Program-made: the position numbers and the translations under genes
In this document: positions 40,952 through 49,294 of the stretch, piece by piece
Position numbering within the stretch: the first letter of the stretch is position 1
Layout of the letters: each line of letters begins with the position of its first letter
Notes under the pieces: model-generated
Told to the model about the DNA's origin: nothing
The model's input: the letters and a program-made list of their open reading frames with translations, nothing else
Databases searched by the model: none
Assembly (NCBI RefSeq): GCF_020523965.1
Contig: NZ_JAJAPX010000003.1
Coordinates: forward strand, 1-64,000
Direction: 5' to 3'
Source: Neotamlana sargassicola
GTDB taxonomy: Bacteria; Bacteroidota; Bacteroidia; Flavobacteriales; Flavobacteriaceae
DNA length: 64,000 nt

Positions 40952-40998
40952 AGGTCTGTAAGTTAATAAAAATCTTACAGATTTATGACTTATGGTAT

Positions 40999-41505
40999 TT
41001 AAAGTATGCTTCTAGCTTCAACAAAAGCATTTAGCCAATACTTTTCATTTAAACCAGAAACAATAACACCTTTACTAGTTGTGGCGTGAATAAATTTAAT
41101 ATCATTATTTCTTATATCAACAATAAGTCCTACATGATTAATTTCGTTTCTTCTATTTTTTCCTGTTTTAAAAAATAATAAATCACCTTTATGCACATTT
41201 TTTAAGCTAATTTTTGTGCCACGTTTAGCCATGTCTCTCGAAATTCGTGGTAATTGTACATTGTTAGCTGTAAAAGAGGTGTAAATTAAGCCAGAGCAAT
41301 CCATTCCTTTTTTTGTAGTGCCACCCCACTTATATTTTACACCTTTAAATTGGTTGGCGTAATCAATAATATTTTCGGCTTTAGATTTTGATGTGTTTTT
41401 TTTAGTTTTTGCAGTAGTTTGAGATGATTTACTTTTTGTGCTCTTTGAAGATTTACAACTACTAAATGCAATTAGAAGCATTAATAAAAGCACAAATTTT
41501 TTCAT
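40999..41505 (-). CDS. NlpC/P60 (C40) peptidoglycan hydrolase lipoprotein
   Basis: 168 residues from ATG 41505, which gives a lipoprotein signal with lipobox FSSC (Cys17); a longer frame from 41526 would spoil it. A Lys/Ser-rich linker (18-42) is followed by the NlpC/P60 domain with catalytic C70 in DCSGLIY, H124 in NHVGLIVD and H140 in FIHATTS. It should cut peptide crosslinks in murein from a membrane-anchored position. The gene starts 8 bp from the lpxB stop. Confidence 0.93.
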   Translation of the reverse strand: MKKFVLLLMLLIAFSSCKSSKSTKSKSSQTTAKTKKNTSKSKAENIIDYANQFKGVKYKWGGTTKKGMDCSGLIYTSFTANNVQLPRISRDMAKRGTKISLKNVHKGDLLFFKTGKNRRNEINHVGLIVDIRNNDIKFIHATTSKGVIVSGLNEKYWLNAFVEARSIL

Positions 41506-41512
41506 GGTACTA

Positions 41513-42625
41513 TTAATTTTGGGCATTTTTAAAAATTAATTCGGCTGTTTTTTTGCTGGCTCCTTTACCGCCTAACTTTTTCTCTAATTCAAAATAATTT
41601 AAAAACATGGTTTTACGCATGTCTTCATTTAAAATGTTGTTTAATTCTTGTTTTAAACGTTTTCTATTGAAATCGTTTTGAATTAGCTCGGTAACCACTT
41701 CCTTATCCATTACCAAATTCACTAACGAAATATATTTTAAGGTTATAATGCGTTTTGCTATTTGGTACGAAATATTACTCCCTTTATAACACACTACTTG
41801 CGGTACTTTAAATAACGCGGTCTCTAAAGTTGCCGTTCCAGAAGTTACTAATGCCGCATACGAAATACTCAATAAATCATAGGTTTTATTAGCTATAAAC
41901 TTAACCTTATTAGACTTCATAAAGGTCTGATAAAAACTAAATTCCTGACTTGGCGCTCCTGCAATAACAAATTGATAATTGGGGTAGTCGTCAACTAAAC
42001 TAAGCATTACCGAGAGCATTTTAGCAATTTCTTGCTTACGGCTTCCTGGTAAAAGTGCAATAATAGGTTTGTCTCCTAAATTGTTTTCTGCTCTAAATTT
42101 TTCTTCTTTAACTTGGGTTCTATCTGCTATGGCATCAATTAACGGGTGGCCAACAAAATTAACGTCATAATTGTATTTTTTATAGAAATCTTCAACAAAC
42201 GGAAGGATAACGTACATGTTATCAATATCTCGTTTAATATCAAAAACACGTTTTGCACGCGATGCCCAAACTTGCGGAGAAATATAATAATTGGTTTTAA
42301 AACCTCGCTGTTTTGCCCACTTCGCAATTCTTAAATTAAATCCAGAGTTGTCAATAAATATAATAACATCGGGTTTAAATGCTGCAATATCTTGCTTGCA
42401 AAACTTTATTAGTTTAAAAATTTTATTGAGGTTTAAAATGACTTCAATAAAACCCATAAAAGCACGCTCTTTATAGTGTTTTACTAGAGTGCCACCAACA
42501 TTTTGCATAGCATCGCCACCCCAAAACCTAATGTCTGCATTAGCATCAACTTTATACAATGCCTTCATTAAGTTAGCGCCATGTAAATCGCCAGATGCTT
42601 CACCCGCAAGAATGTAATATGTCAT
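41513..42625 (-). CDS. lpxB: lipid-A-disaccharide synthase
   Basis: 370 residues, family length. The N-terminal AGEASGDLHGANL (7-19) is diagnostic for LpxB, followed by the GT19 blocks YYISPQVWA and LLPGSRKQEI and the late VTSGTATLETALF. It joins two acylated glucosamines into the lipid A disaccharide at the inner membrane. It is coupled with the small membrane protein gene 11 bp upstream and the NlpC/P60 gene downstream. Confidence 0.97.
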   Translation of the reverse strand: MTYYILAGEASGDLHGANLMKALYKVDANADIRFWGGDAMQNVGGTLVKHYKERAFMGFIEVILNLNKIFKLIKFCKQDIAAFKPDVIIFIDNSGFNLRIAKWAKQRGFKTNYYISPQVWASRAKRVFDIKRDIDNMYVILPFVEDFYKKYNYDVNFVGHPLIDAIADRTQVKEEKFRAENNLGDKPIIALLPGSRKQEIAKMLSVMLSLVDDYPNYQFVIAGAPSQEFSFYQTFMKSNKVKFIANKTYDLLSISYAALVTSGTATLETALFKVPQVVCYKGSNISYQIAKRIITLKYISLVNLVMDKEVVTELIQNDFNRKRLKQELNNILNEDMRKTMFLNYFELEKKLGGKGASKKTAELIFKNAQN

Positions 42626-42636
42626 TTATTAATGGT

Positions 42637-42921
42637 CTAAAATATTTTAAAAATAAAGGTGCAAACAGCTAATATAACCGTTATTAAAAGTACACCACGA
42701 GCCCTATAATCTTGTCGCTTTCTTATAAAAACGAAAAAAGCAATTAGATTTAAAATGGCACCTAAACTTATTAATTTACCTAAAAAACCTTCACTTATTG
42801 CTGCTTTAATAACAGTGGTGAAATCATCATCACCACCAAGTAACATTGCTGCTAATATTAAACCAATGGCATTAGCAACTAAGCCAACTACCATTCCTAT
42901 AATAACGTCTTTTTTAATCAT
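42637..42921 (-). CDS. small membrane protein between surE and lpxB, unknown
   Basis: 94 residues with three hydrophobic segments (about 8-28, 50-64, 75-92). No family is recognised. It overlaps the surE stop by 8 bp and precedes lpxB by 11 bp, so it is certainly translated with them; similar small proteins at this spot are usual in flavobacterial genomes as far as I know. A role in envelope synthesis is only suggested by the neighbours. Confidence 0.75.
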   Translation of the reverse strand: MIKKDVIIGMVVGLVANAIGLILAAMLLGGDDDFTTVIKAAISEGFLGKLISLGAILNLIAFFVFIRKRQDYRARGVLLITVILAVCTFIFKIF

Positions 42922-43690
42922 TTAAATTCCAGTTTTCTAAGTTTTTTATAAAGTCATGTGCTGTTAAATCAAATTGCGTTGGGACTATCGAAATATAGTT
43001 GTTCTCTAGCGCCCAGGAGTCGGTATCTTTGCCGTCATCTAAATTAACAAATTTTCCAGTAAGCCAGTAATAATCTTTTCCTTGTGGTGTTTGGCGTTTA
43101 TCAAATTCTTCAACCCAATTCGATCGTGCTTGTCGAGAAATTTTAATACCGTTTATAGCATCTTTTGTTACGTTTGGTATGTTTACGTTTAAAACAATAC
43201 CTTCGGGTAAACCATGTTTTAAAACCTGTTCTGTAATGCTTTTTATAAAAGGTTTCGATGGTTCAAAATTAGCATCATGCCCATAATCTAATAGAGAAAA
43301 ACCAATGGCAGGAATACCCTCAATACCAGCTTCAATAGCGGCACTCATAGTGCCTGAATAAATCACATTAATCGCGGCGTTAGACCCATGATTAATTCCT
43401 GAAACACAAAGTGTTGGTTTTCTGTTTACAATTTCTCTAATTGCAATTTTTACGCAATCGGCAGGCGTTCCAGAACAGCTGTATTCTGTTTGCGGGCCTT
43501 CATCTATTTTAATAGGATCTGCAAAAAGAGTAGAGTACAATGTAATGGCATGCCCCATGCCACTTTGTGGGCTATCTGGTGCTACTACAACTACATCCCC
43601 AAGTTCATTCATAACTTCTATTAATGCGCGAATTCCTGGAGCGTTTATACCATCGTCGTTGGTTACTAAAATAAGGGGTTTTTCTGCCAT
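42914..43690 (-). CDS. surE: 5'/3'-nucleotidase SurE
   Basis: 258 residues from ATG 43690. The N-terminal ILVTNDDGINAPGI holds the metal-binding Asp pair, the segment PDSPQSGMGHAIT the phosphate site, and the SGTPADCVKIA and SGINHGSNAA blocks complete the SurE active site. It removes phosphate from nucleoside monophosphates, mostly in stationary phase. A frame running to 43744 exists, but the added residues are not like the family. It opens the surE-lpxB-NlpC-comEC run. Confidence 0.95.
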   Translation of the reverse strand: MAEKPLILVTNDDGINAPGIRALIEVMNELGDVVVVAPDSPQSGMGHAITLYSTLFADPIKIDEGPQTEYSCSGTPADCVKIAIREIVNRKPTLCVSGINHGSNAAINVIYSGTMSAAIEAGIEGIPAIGFSLLDYGHDANFEPSKPFIKSITEQVLKHGLPEGIVLNVNIPNVTKDAINGIKISRQARSNWVEEFDKRQTPQGKDYYWLTGKFVNLDDGKDTDSWALENNYISIVPTQFDLTAHDFIKNLENWNLND

Positions 43691-43846
43691 AATATGTATT
43701 AATATTCTATGTGCTAAAATACATATTAAACAGCCAAATAACATCGTTTAACAAAAAATTAGTAGCGTTTGGTTGTTTTGGCACACTTTTTTCTACTATT
43801 TTAGTAAAAATAATGTCGTGCTTTCCAGAGCAATTAAATTAAATAG

Positions 43847-45997
43847 ATGAGAAAAATTATGAAAAGGAATTATAAAGCAATGCTGTTAGTATTGTTATTA
43901 GCATTTGCTTCTTGCAGCTTTACTACAAAGAAATTCGATAACCCGGACAAAGACAAATTATTAATACAAATTATAACCTTTGTTCTAGAACAAGGACATT
44001 TTGATCCTATTTTATTTGATGATGCTTTTTCCGAGGATTTTTTCGAAGATTATATAGCCATAACCGACCCGTTTAAACGTTATTTTTATCAATCTGATAT
44101 TGATGATTTTGAGAAGTTTAAGTTAACCATCGACGATCAATTAAAAGCTACCGATATAACTTTTTTTAATGTTGTAAACCAACGCACTTTGCAACGTATT
44201 GCAGAGGCTAAAGAAATTTACAAAACGGTATTAGCTACACCTTTCGATTATACTATTAAAGAATATTACAACAGTGACAGCGAAAATGCAGAATTCCCTA
44301 AAAATAAAAAAGAAATGCAAGATCGTTGGAGAAAACAATTAAAGTTTTCTGCTATTTCAAATTACGACGACTTAAAACAAGAGGAAAAACAGAAAAAAGA
44401 AAAAGATGCATCGTATACCATGAAAACCGATGCAGAGATTGAAAAAGAAGCTAGAGAAGCCACTTTAAAATCTTTGAATATAATTTTTGAAGATTATATA
44501 GACGACCAAACTCGCGAAGATTGGTTTGCTATTTACGTAAACACTATTGTTGAAGAATTCGACCCACATACCTATTATTTAGCACCAAAAAGTAAGGAAG
44601 ATTTCGACCAACGCATGTCTGGAAAACTAGAAGGTATTGGTGCGCGTTTACAAAAGCGTATGGACTATATAAAGGTAGTTGAATTAATTTCTGGTGGTCC
44701 AGCATGGAAAGGTGAGGAGCTTGAGGTTGAAGATGTTATTTTAAAAGTAAAACAAGAAGACGAGGAAACCCCTGTAGATATTGTTGGCATGCGCATTAAC
44801 GATGCTATAAACTATATTAAAGGCCCAAAAGGAACTAAAGTAACTTTAACAGTAAAAAAAGTTGATGGTACCATAAAAGATATAACCATTACTCGCGATA
44901 TTGTTGAGATTGTAGATACTTATGCAAAAGCCTCTGTAGTGGAAAAAGATGGAAAAAAGTTTGGTGTAATTAATTTGCCAGCGTTTTATGTCGATTTTGA
45001 AGATTATAAAAATATTAATGCAGCAAAAGATGTTAAGGCCGAAATAGAGCATTTAAAAGCTGAAGGTATGGAAGGATTGGTGCTAGATTTACGAAACAAC
45101 GGTGGTGGTTCTTTACCCACGGTGGTTGAAATGGCCGGTTTGTTTATTAAAGATGGTCCAATAGTTCAAGTACGCTCAACAGGCGAGGCTAAAGAGGTTT
45201 TAAAAGATAGAGATAAGTCTATTTCATGGGATGGCCCATTAGTAATATTAGTAAACGAAATTTCTGCCTCTGCTTCCGAAATTATGTCGGCAGCAATGCA
45301 AGATTACAAACGCGCAATTATTATAGGTAGTAAACAAACTTACGGTAAAGGAACTGTACAAAATGTTATGAATTTAAATAGTATGTTGCGAAATAATAAT
45401 GCCGGAGATCTTGGAGCGCTTGCTTTAACCACGCAAAAATATTACCGTATTAATGGTGGGTCTGTACAATTAGAAGGTGTTAAAAGTGATGTCACAGTTC
45501 CTGGTCGATTTACCTATATTAATGTAGGTGAAAAAGATAAAGATAACCCGTTACCATGGGACGAAATTGATCCAGCCATTTATACACCATGGGAAAATTA
45601 TTTCGATTACGATGCTACTGTTAAAAAAAGTAAAGAGCGTATGAGTAATAACCCACAAATTGCACTTATTGATGAAAATGCGAAATGGGTAAAAGATAAA
45701 ATTGACGTTACGGTATTCTCATTAAATTACGACGATTATGTAAAGCAAAATGAAAATAATGAAGCCGAATCAAAAAAGTTTGATGCCATCGATGATTATA
45801 AAACAAATTTAAGTTTTTACTCTACAACCTATGAAAAATCGTTGATTGAAAACGATTCTACCGATTTAAAAGAAAAACGCGAACGTTGGCATAAAAGCTT
45901 AAGTAAAGATGTTTATATAGAGGAAGCGCTTAACGTTTTAGAAGATTTAAACTTAGCATACCCAATAAAAAAAGTAGCTTCAGCAGTAAAAGAGTAA
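43847..45997 (+). CDS. prc: tail-specific carboxy-terminal processing protease (S41, Prc/Ctp)
   Basis: 716 residues. The N-terminal hydrophobic stretch with AFASC gives a possible lipoprotein Cys at residue 23. After a helical N-terminal domain comes a PDZ domain (about 245-345), then the S41 domain with its Ser in ISASASEIMS and the catalytic Lys in KQTYGKGTVQ, followed by a DUF3340-type C-terminus. It degrades periplasmic proteins with exposed C-termini. ATGs at 43847 and 43859 are equivalent choices. It is divergent from surE and 7 bp ahead of the oppC-like gene. Confidence 0.95.
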   Translation: MRKIMKRNYKAMLLVLLLAFASCSFTTKKFDNPDKDKLLIQIITFVLEQGHFDPILFDDAFSEDFFEDYIAITDPFKRYFYQSDIDDFEKFKLTIDDQLKATDITFFNVVNQRTLQRIAEAKEIYKTVLATPFDYTIKEYYNSDSENAEFPKNKKEMQDRWRKQLKFSAISNYDDLKQEEKQKKEKDASYTMKTDAEIEKEAREATLKSLNIIFEDYIDDQTREDWFAIYVNTIVEEFDPHTYYLAPKSKEDFDQRMSGKLEGIGARLQKRMDYIKVVELISGGPAWKGEELEVEDVILKVKQEDEETPVDIVGMRINDAINYIKGPKGTKVTLTVKKVDGTIKDITITRDIVEIVDTYAKASVVEKDGKKFGVINLPAFYVDFEDYKNINAAKDVKAEIEHLKAEGMEGLVLDLRNNGGGSLPTVVEMAGLFIKDGPIVQVRSTGEAKEVLKDRDKSISWDGPLVILVNEISASASEIMSAAMQDYKRAIIIGSKQTYGKGTVQNVMNLNSMLRNNNAGDLGALALTTQKYYRINGGSVQLEGVKSDVTVPGRFTYINVGEKDKDNPLPWDEIDPAIYTPWENYFDYDATVKKSKERMSNNPQIALIDENAKWVKDKIDVTVFSLNYDDYVKQNENNEAESKKFDAIDDYKTNLSFYSTTYEKSLIENDSTDLKEKRERWHKSLSKDVYIEEALNVLEDLNLAYPIKKVASAVKE

Positions 45998-46004
45998 GCA
46001 TTTT

Positions 46005-47099
46005 ATGGCGGAACAATCGAATTCATTAAAACAATTAGCGCTTCAAAAGTTTAAGAAAAACTTTTGGGGCGTTTTTTGCTTCGTTTATATTATTATAGTT
46101 GGTTTGGTGTCGGTGTTTGCTTATGTTTTAGCACCCGATAATTCACAGTATGCCAATCAAATGCATTTAGCAATACATTCTAAAAAGCCAGGGTTTAGTG
46201 TAAACATGCTCACTATTCCTTCAGAAATAAATGTGAAGCAAAATGTTTTCGATAAATTGTTCTTTGGAAAAATGAATGCCAGTACCGAAGTGCCTATTTC
46301 AAATTATAAAATTGAAAATGAAAACTTATTTTATACTGAATATACTTCCGATGGTTTATTGGGATCAGAAAAAAAACTCGATTTAAACGTATTTCCCGAT
46401 AAATCTATAGAAGATTTTATAGAAGATAAAACCTTTCTTCTTGGAACAGACAAATATGGTCGCGATTTATTAAGTCGTGTTCTTGTAGGTGCTAGAATTT
46501 CATTTTTTATTGGTTTTGTTGCCGTGTTTATATCTTTAGTTATTGGCATTTTTATGGGAAGTCTGGCTGGATATTTTGGAGGTAAGGTAGATGCTGCCAT
46601 AATGTGGATTATAAATGTAACTTGGTCTATACCAACCTTGCTTTTAGTAATAGCCATTACTTTAGCCTTAGGAAAAGGCTTTTGGCAAGTATTTATTGCT
46701 GTTGGATTAACCATGTGGGTCGAAGTTGCTCGTGTAGTACGCGGACAAATTATTTCCGTTAAAGAAATGCAATATGTTACCGCTGCTAAAGCTTTGGGCT
46801 ACAATCATTTTAGAATTATAACTAAACATATTTTGCCTAACATTATGGCCCCGGTTATCGTAATATCGGCAGCTAATTTTGCGTCGGCTATTTTAATAGA
46901 AAGTGGCTTAAGCTTTTTAGGTATTGGTGCACAACCGCCTATGTCTAGTTGGGGCGCCATGATTAAAGACCACTACAATTATATAATTTTAGGTAAACCT
47001 TATTTAGCCGTTATTCCAGGACTTTGTATTATGAGTTTGGTTATGGCTTTTATGCTTATAGGTAATGCATTTCGCGACGCCTTAGATGTTAAAGCATAA
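46005..47099 (+). CDS. OppC/DppC-type ABC transporter permease
   Basis: 364 residues. An OppC N-terminal membrane segment (about 22-42), then an enlarged soluble part (45-140), then the binding-protein-dependent permease domain with five membrane segments. LGTDKYGRDLLSR (about 146-158) and the EAA loop EMQYVTAAKALGYNHFRII are typical of OppC. It would import peptides or nickel together with an OppB partner, a binding protein and ATPases, none of which is in this window. It follows prc after 7 bp. A decayed copy of its last 205 bases lies 1 kb downstream. Confidence 0.92.
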   Translation: MAEQSNSLKQLALQKFKKNFWGVFCFVYIIIVGLVSVFAYVLAPDNSQYANQMHLAIHSKKPGFSVNMLTIPSEINVKQNVFDKLFFGKMNASTEVPISNYKIENENLFYTEYTSDGLLGSEKKLDLNVFPDKSIEDFIEDKTFLLGTDKYGRDLLSRVLVGARISFFIGFVAVFISLVIGIFMGSLAGYFGGKVDAAIMWIINVTWSIPTLLLVIAITLALGKGFWQVFIAVGLTMWVEVARVVRGQIISVKEMQYVTAAKALGYNHFRIITKHILPNIMAPVIVISAANFASAILIESGLSFLGIGAQPPMSSWGAMIKDHYNYIILGKPYLAVIPGLCIMSLVMAFMLIGNAFRDALDVKA

Positions 47100-47115
47100 T
47101 ATTAAGGTTCGATTA

Positions 47116-47553
47116 TTACTTTTTATAGCTTAAAATATCAACCTTTTTTATTTCGTTAGTTTTTGCTTTTAATTCATTGTTTTTCTTGAGCATTTTAATA
47201 ATATCGGTACCAACAAAAACCGGTGTTTGCTCAACCTTTTCTCCTGTGCAAGACGTTATTTGTTTTTTTAAATCGGCATTGTTTAAAACTAATTGTTTTA
47301 TATCGGATTCGTTTTCTGAAAGCTGGTTGGTTAAATCGGTTATGGTTTTATCTACTTCTGTTTTGTATCTATTTAAAGAATCCTTTAAACGTTGAGCATT
47401 TTTATCATTTGTTTTAATAGTCACACCCATAATATTTAGTTCGGATGTGTTGTTAGAATCTTTTTTGAACTGATTTTTAAAAAGAAAAAGTGCAATAAGA
47501 GTAACTAGTGCCCAAATAAGGGTTTTATAAGGAAAATTAGATTTGTTTGACAT
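47116..47553 (-). CDS. membrane-anchored coiled-coil protein, unknown
   Basis: 145 residues. One membrane segment at about 9-25 with the N-terminus inside, then a charged region with heptad-like pattern from 50 to 105 that looks like a coiled coil, and a short Lys-rich tail. A single Cys is near 102. I recognise no family. It stands convergent to the oppC-like gene, 16 bp apart, and appears intact beside a region of decayed sequence. Confidence 0.65.
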   Translation of the reverse strand: MSNKSNFPYKTLIWALVTLIALFLFKNQFKKDSNNTSELNIMGVTIKTNDKNAQRLKDSLNRYKTEVDKTITDLTNQLSENESDIKQLVLNNADLKKQITSCTGEKVEQTPVFVGTDIIKMLKKNNELKAKTNEIKKVDILSYKK

Positions 47554-47612
47554 GATATAAATATTTTAGATTTTATTGGAGTTAAATTTGTTTGTGCAAT
47601 AGGTTAATACCT

Positions 47613-47620
47613 CAAAAATA
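47613..47620 (-). promoter_or_regulatory. candidate -7 element for the coiled-coil protein gene
   Basis: The minus strand reads TATTTTTG, matching TAnnTTTG, about 60 bp before the ATG at 47553. Confidence 0.35.
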
Positions 47621-47684
47621 GAAATATTTTTAAGTTATTAAGTCGTTGCTATTAATATTTGCAGGCACTAGAGTTTTTGGTCTT

Positions 47685-47867
47685 CTATCGATTTTTTATC
47701 ATTTTTTTATCGTGAATATCATTTACATTGGCTGGGAGACCAATATATTCTGTATTGTTGGGGAATTGAAGCGTGATTAAATCGTTTTGTTCTAACCCGA
47801 TAGTTTCTTCTTTGTTTTCAGATGGCGTTGTAAAAAATTCGATATGGTTTTTTAGTTTATATTTTTA
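47685..47867 (-). pseudogene. orphan coding fragment without a start
   Basis: A stop-to-stop frame of about 59 codons on the minus strand has protein-like composition, e.g. NHIEFFTTPSENKEE followed by GLEQNDLITLQFPNN and IGLPANVNDIHDKK, but its only Met is four codons from the end. Upstream of the in-frame stop at 47865-47867 the same frame continues as NFKVSEILH, so the gene may once have read through. I take it as the 3' remnant of a lost gene of unknown family. Confidence 0.5.
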
Positions 47868-47896
47868 ATGAAGTATTTCGGAAACTTTAAAGTTTA

Positions 47897-48100
47897 TATT
47901 TTAATAGAAATTGGCTTAAGCTTTTTAGGTATTGGTGCACAGCATCCTACTTCTAGTTGGGCCCCTTAGATTAAAGACCACCGTAATTATATAATTTTAG
48001 GTAAACTATTTAGCCGTTATTCCGAGACTTTGTATTATGAGCTTGGTTATGGCTTTTATGCTTATAGGTAAGGCATTTTGTGACGCTTTGTGTTAAAAAT
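47897..48100 (+). pseudogene. decayed partial copy of the oppC 3' end
   Basis: This stretch aligns with 46890-47099, the last 205 bases of the oppC-like gene, at roughly 85-90 % identity counted by eye. Changes include an in-frame ATG to TAG (after the SSW motif) and a 2-base deletion near the former KPYLAV codons, so it cannot encode the permease end. It has no start. It is a duplication remnant or the trace of a second permease gene. Confidence 0.85.
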
Positions 48101-48131
48101 TAATAACTTTTATTAAAAGCAATACTTTTAA

Positions 48132-48167
48132 AAAAAAGCACATAAATTATAATTTATGTGCTTTTTT
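48132..48167. terminator. hairpin with A- and T-runs between the graveyard and the cupin gene
   Basis: A perfect stem of about 16 bp with a tiny loop (AAAAAGCACATAAAT and its complement) can stop transcription from either side, most usefully that of the minus-strand cupin gene. Confidence 0.88.
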
Positions 48168-48186
48168 GCCAATATAAAATACTGTT

Positions 48187-48891
48187 CTAATTCATTTTAG
48201 GGTCCGATCTTAAAACCCCAGAATTGGTGTGTACATTTCCAACTTCTGTAATAACAGCTCCTTCTGGACCCGCCATTTGCCAATGAGACGATTCAACTTC
48301 TTTTAAATAAGCAAAATCACCTTCATTAGCTTCAATAATATGATTTGTATTTACTTTACCGTCCCAATGGTCTTTTGGAACAATAACTTCTGGAAATTTA
48401 TCACGATTGTTTTCGCCAACACCCACTATATAACTTTTACCATGTCTTACAAGCCAACCTTCCAATTTAGCAGGATTACCATCCGCTGCAAAATGTTGGT
48501 GTTCTCCAAGCATTTGCCCTGGTAATAAAAAGATATCCATAAGCATATATTGGTCTTTTTCATTATTAACAAACATTACAGAAGCTAAACCTAATTTAGC
48601 GTAATTGCCCTTATTATAATCTGTTAGCCATATTTTTTCTCTTAAACCATCAAAAATTGGGTAGTTGTGGTATTCTAACATTTCAATTAATGCATCTTTA
48701 GCTTTCTCTTGCAGAAAGTTACCTTCACTATCGTAAAATTGATCGTTAGTAAATTTTAATTCTTTGTTTTCTTGTTTTAAAGCAATTTCTTGTGCAAGAA
48801 CTTCAGTTTTGTTGGGTTTTTTAGTTTTGTTAGCACAGCTATTTAATAGCATGGTGGTGGCTAAAATTGAAGTTAAGAATACTTTTTTCAT
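48187..48891 (-). CDS. cupin lipoprotein with D-lyxose-isomerase-like metal ligands
   Basis: 234 residues. A lipoprotein signal with lipobox LNSC gives Cys19. The body has a cupin core: PGQMLGEHQHF with H131 and H133, KLEGWLVRHG with E144, and H203 in SSHWQMAGPEGAVITE, followed by the terminal VLRSDPK. Cytosolic D-lyxose ketol-isomerases have a similar His-x-His, Glu, His set and a similar GAVxxE...DP ending, so a sugar-isomerase-like relative is plausible, but those are not exported. The gene is alone on its transcript. Confidence 0.65.
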   Translation of the reverse strand: MKKVFLTSILATTMLLNSCANKTKKPNKTEVLAQEIALKQENKELKFTNDQFYDSEGNFLQEKAKDALIEMLEYHNYPIFDGLREKIWLTDYNKGNYAKLGLASVMFVNNEKDQYMLMDIFLLPGQMLGEHQHFAADGNPAKLEGWLVRHGKSYIVGVGENNRDKFPEVIVPKDHWDGKVNTNHIIEANEGDFAYLKEVESSHWQMAGPEGAVITEVGNVHTNSGVLRSDPKMN

Positions 48892-48916
48892 ACAAGTTAA
48901 ATTTTTAAGTGTACTC

Positions 48917-48924
48917 CAAAAGTA
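48917..48924 (-). promoter_or_regulatory. candidate -7 element for the cupin gene
   Basis: The minus strand reads TACTTTTG, matching TAnnTTTG, 26 bp before the ATG. Confidence 0.4.
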
Positions 48925-48987
48925 GTATTCAATAATTTGTTTTGTAAACTTTTTCTGTTATAATTTTTTTAAAGTTTTTGTATGGTT

Positions 48988-49209
48988 TTAAGGTACAGGA
49001 TCGTAACCGGAGCCACCCCAAGGATGGCAACGCGATATTCGTTTTATAGCGAGCCAACTTCCTTTAAATAAACCGTGTTTTTTTAACGCTTTTACAATGT
49101 AATGAGAGCAAGTGGGCTGAAACCTGCAAGTAGCAGGAGTTAAAGGCGAAATAAAAACTTGATAAACCTTTATTAAGAACAAAAACGGTGCAATAAGTAG
49201 TTTTTTCAT
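48988..49209 (-). CDS. yidD: membrane protein insertion efficiency factor YidD
   Basis: 73 residues. An N-terminal amphipathic stretch is followed by the conserved [10 protein letters not shown] with its paired cysteines, and the C-terminal [14 protein letters not shown] ends the protein exactly as in the family. YidD helps YidC-dependent insertion of membrane proteins. It lies between the cupin and cysS genes, 85 bp from the latter. Confidence 0.95.
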   Translation of the reverse strand: MKKLLIAPFLFLIKVYQVFISPLTPATCRFQPTCSHYIVKALKKHGLFKGSWLAIKRISRCHPWGGSGYDPVP

Positions 49210-49294
49210 ACTTTTTCAACCTCTAATAATTTCAGGTTCTAAGTGTATTTAGTTTGTGCGATTCCGAAACTAGTTCAGAATGATTAGCAAAGCT

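Noticed and set aside
46331-46714. A 127-codon minus-strand frame opposite the oppC-like gene
   Set aside because: It mirrors the well-conserved permease domain and has no start context or recognisable motif.
47554-48186. A mobile-element insertion as the cause of the graveyard
   Set aside because: I see no transposase fragment, terminal inverted repeat or target-site duplication; duplication with decay explains the oppC copy better.
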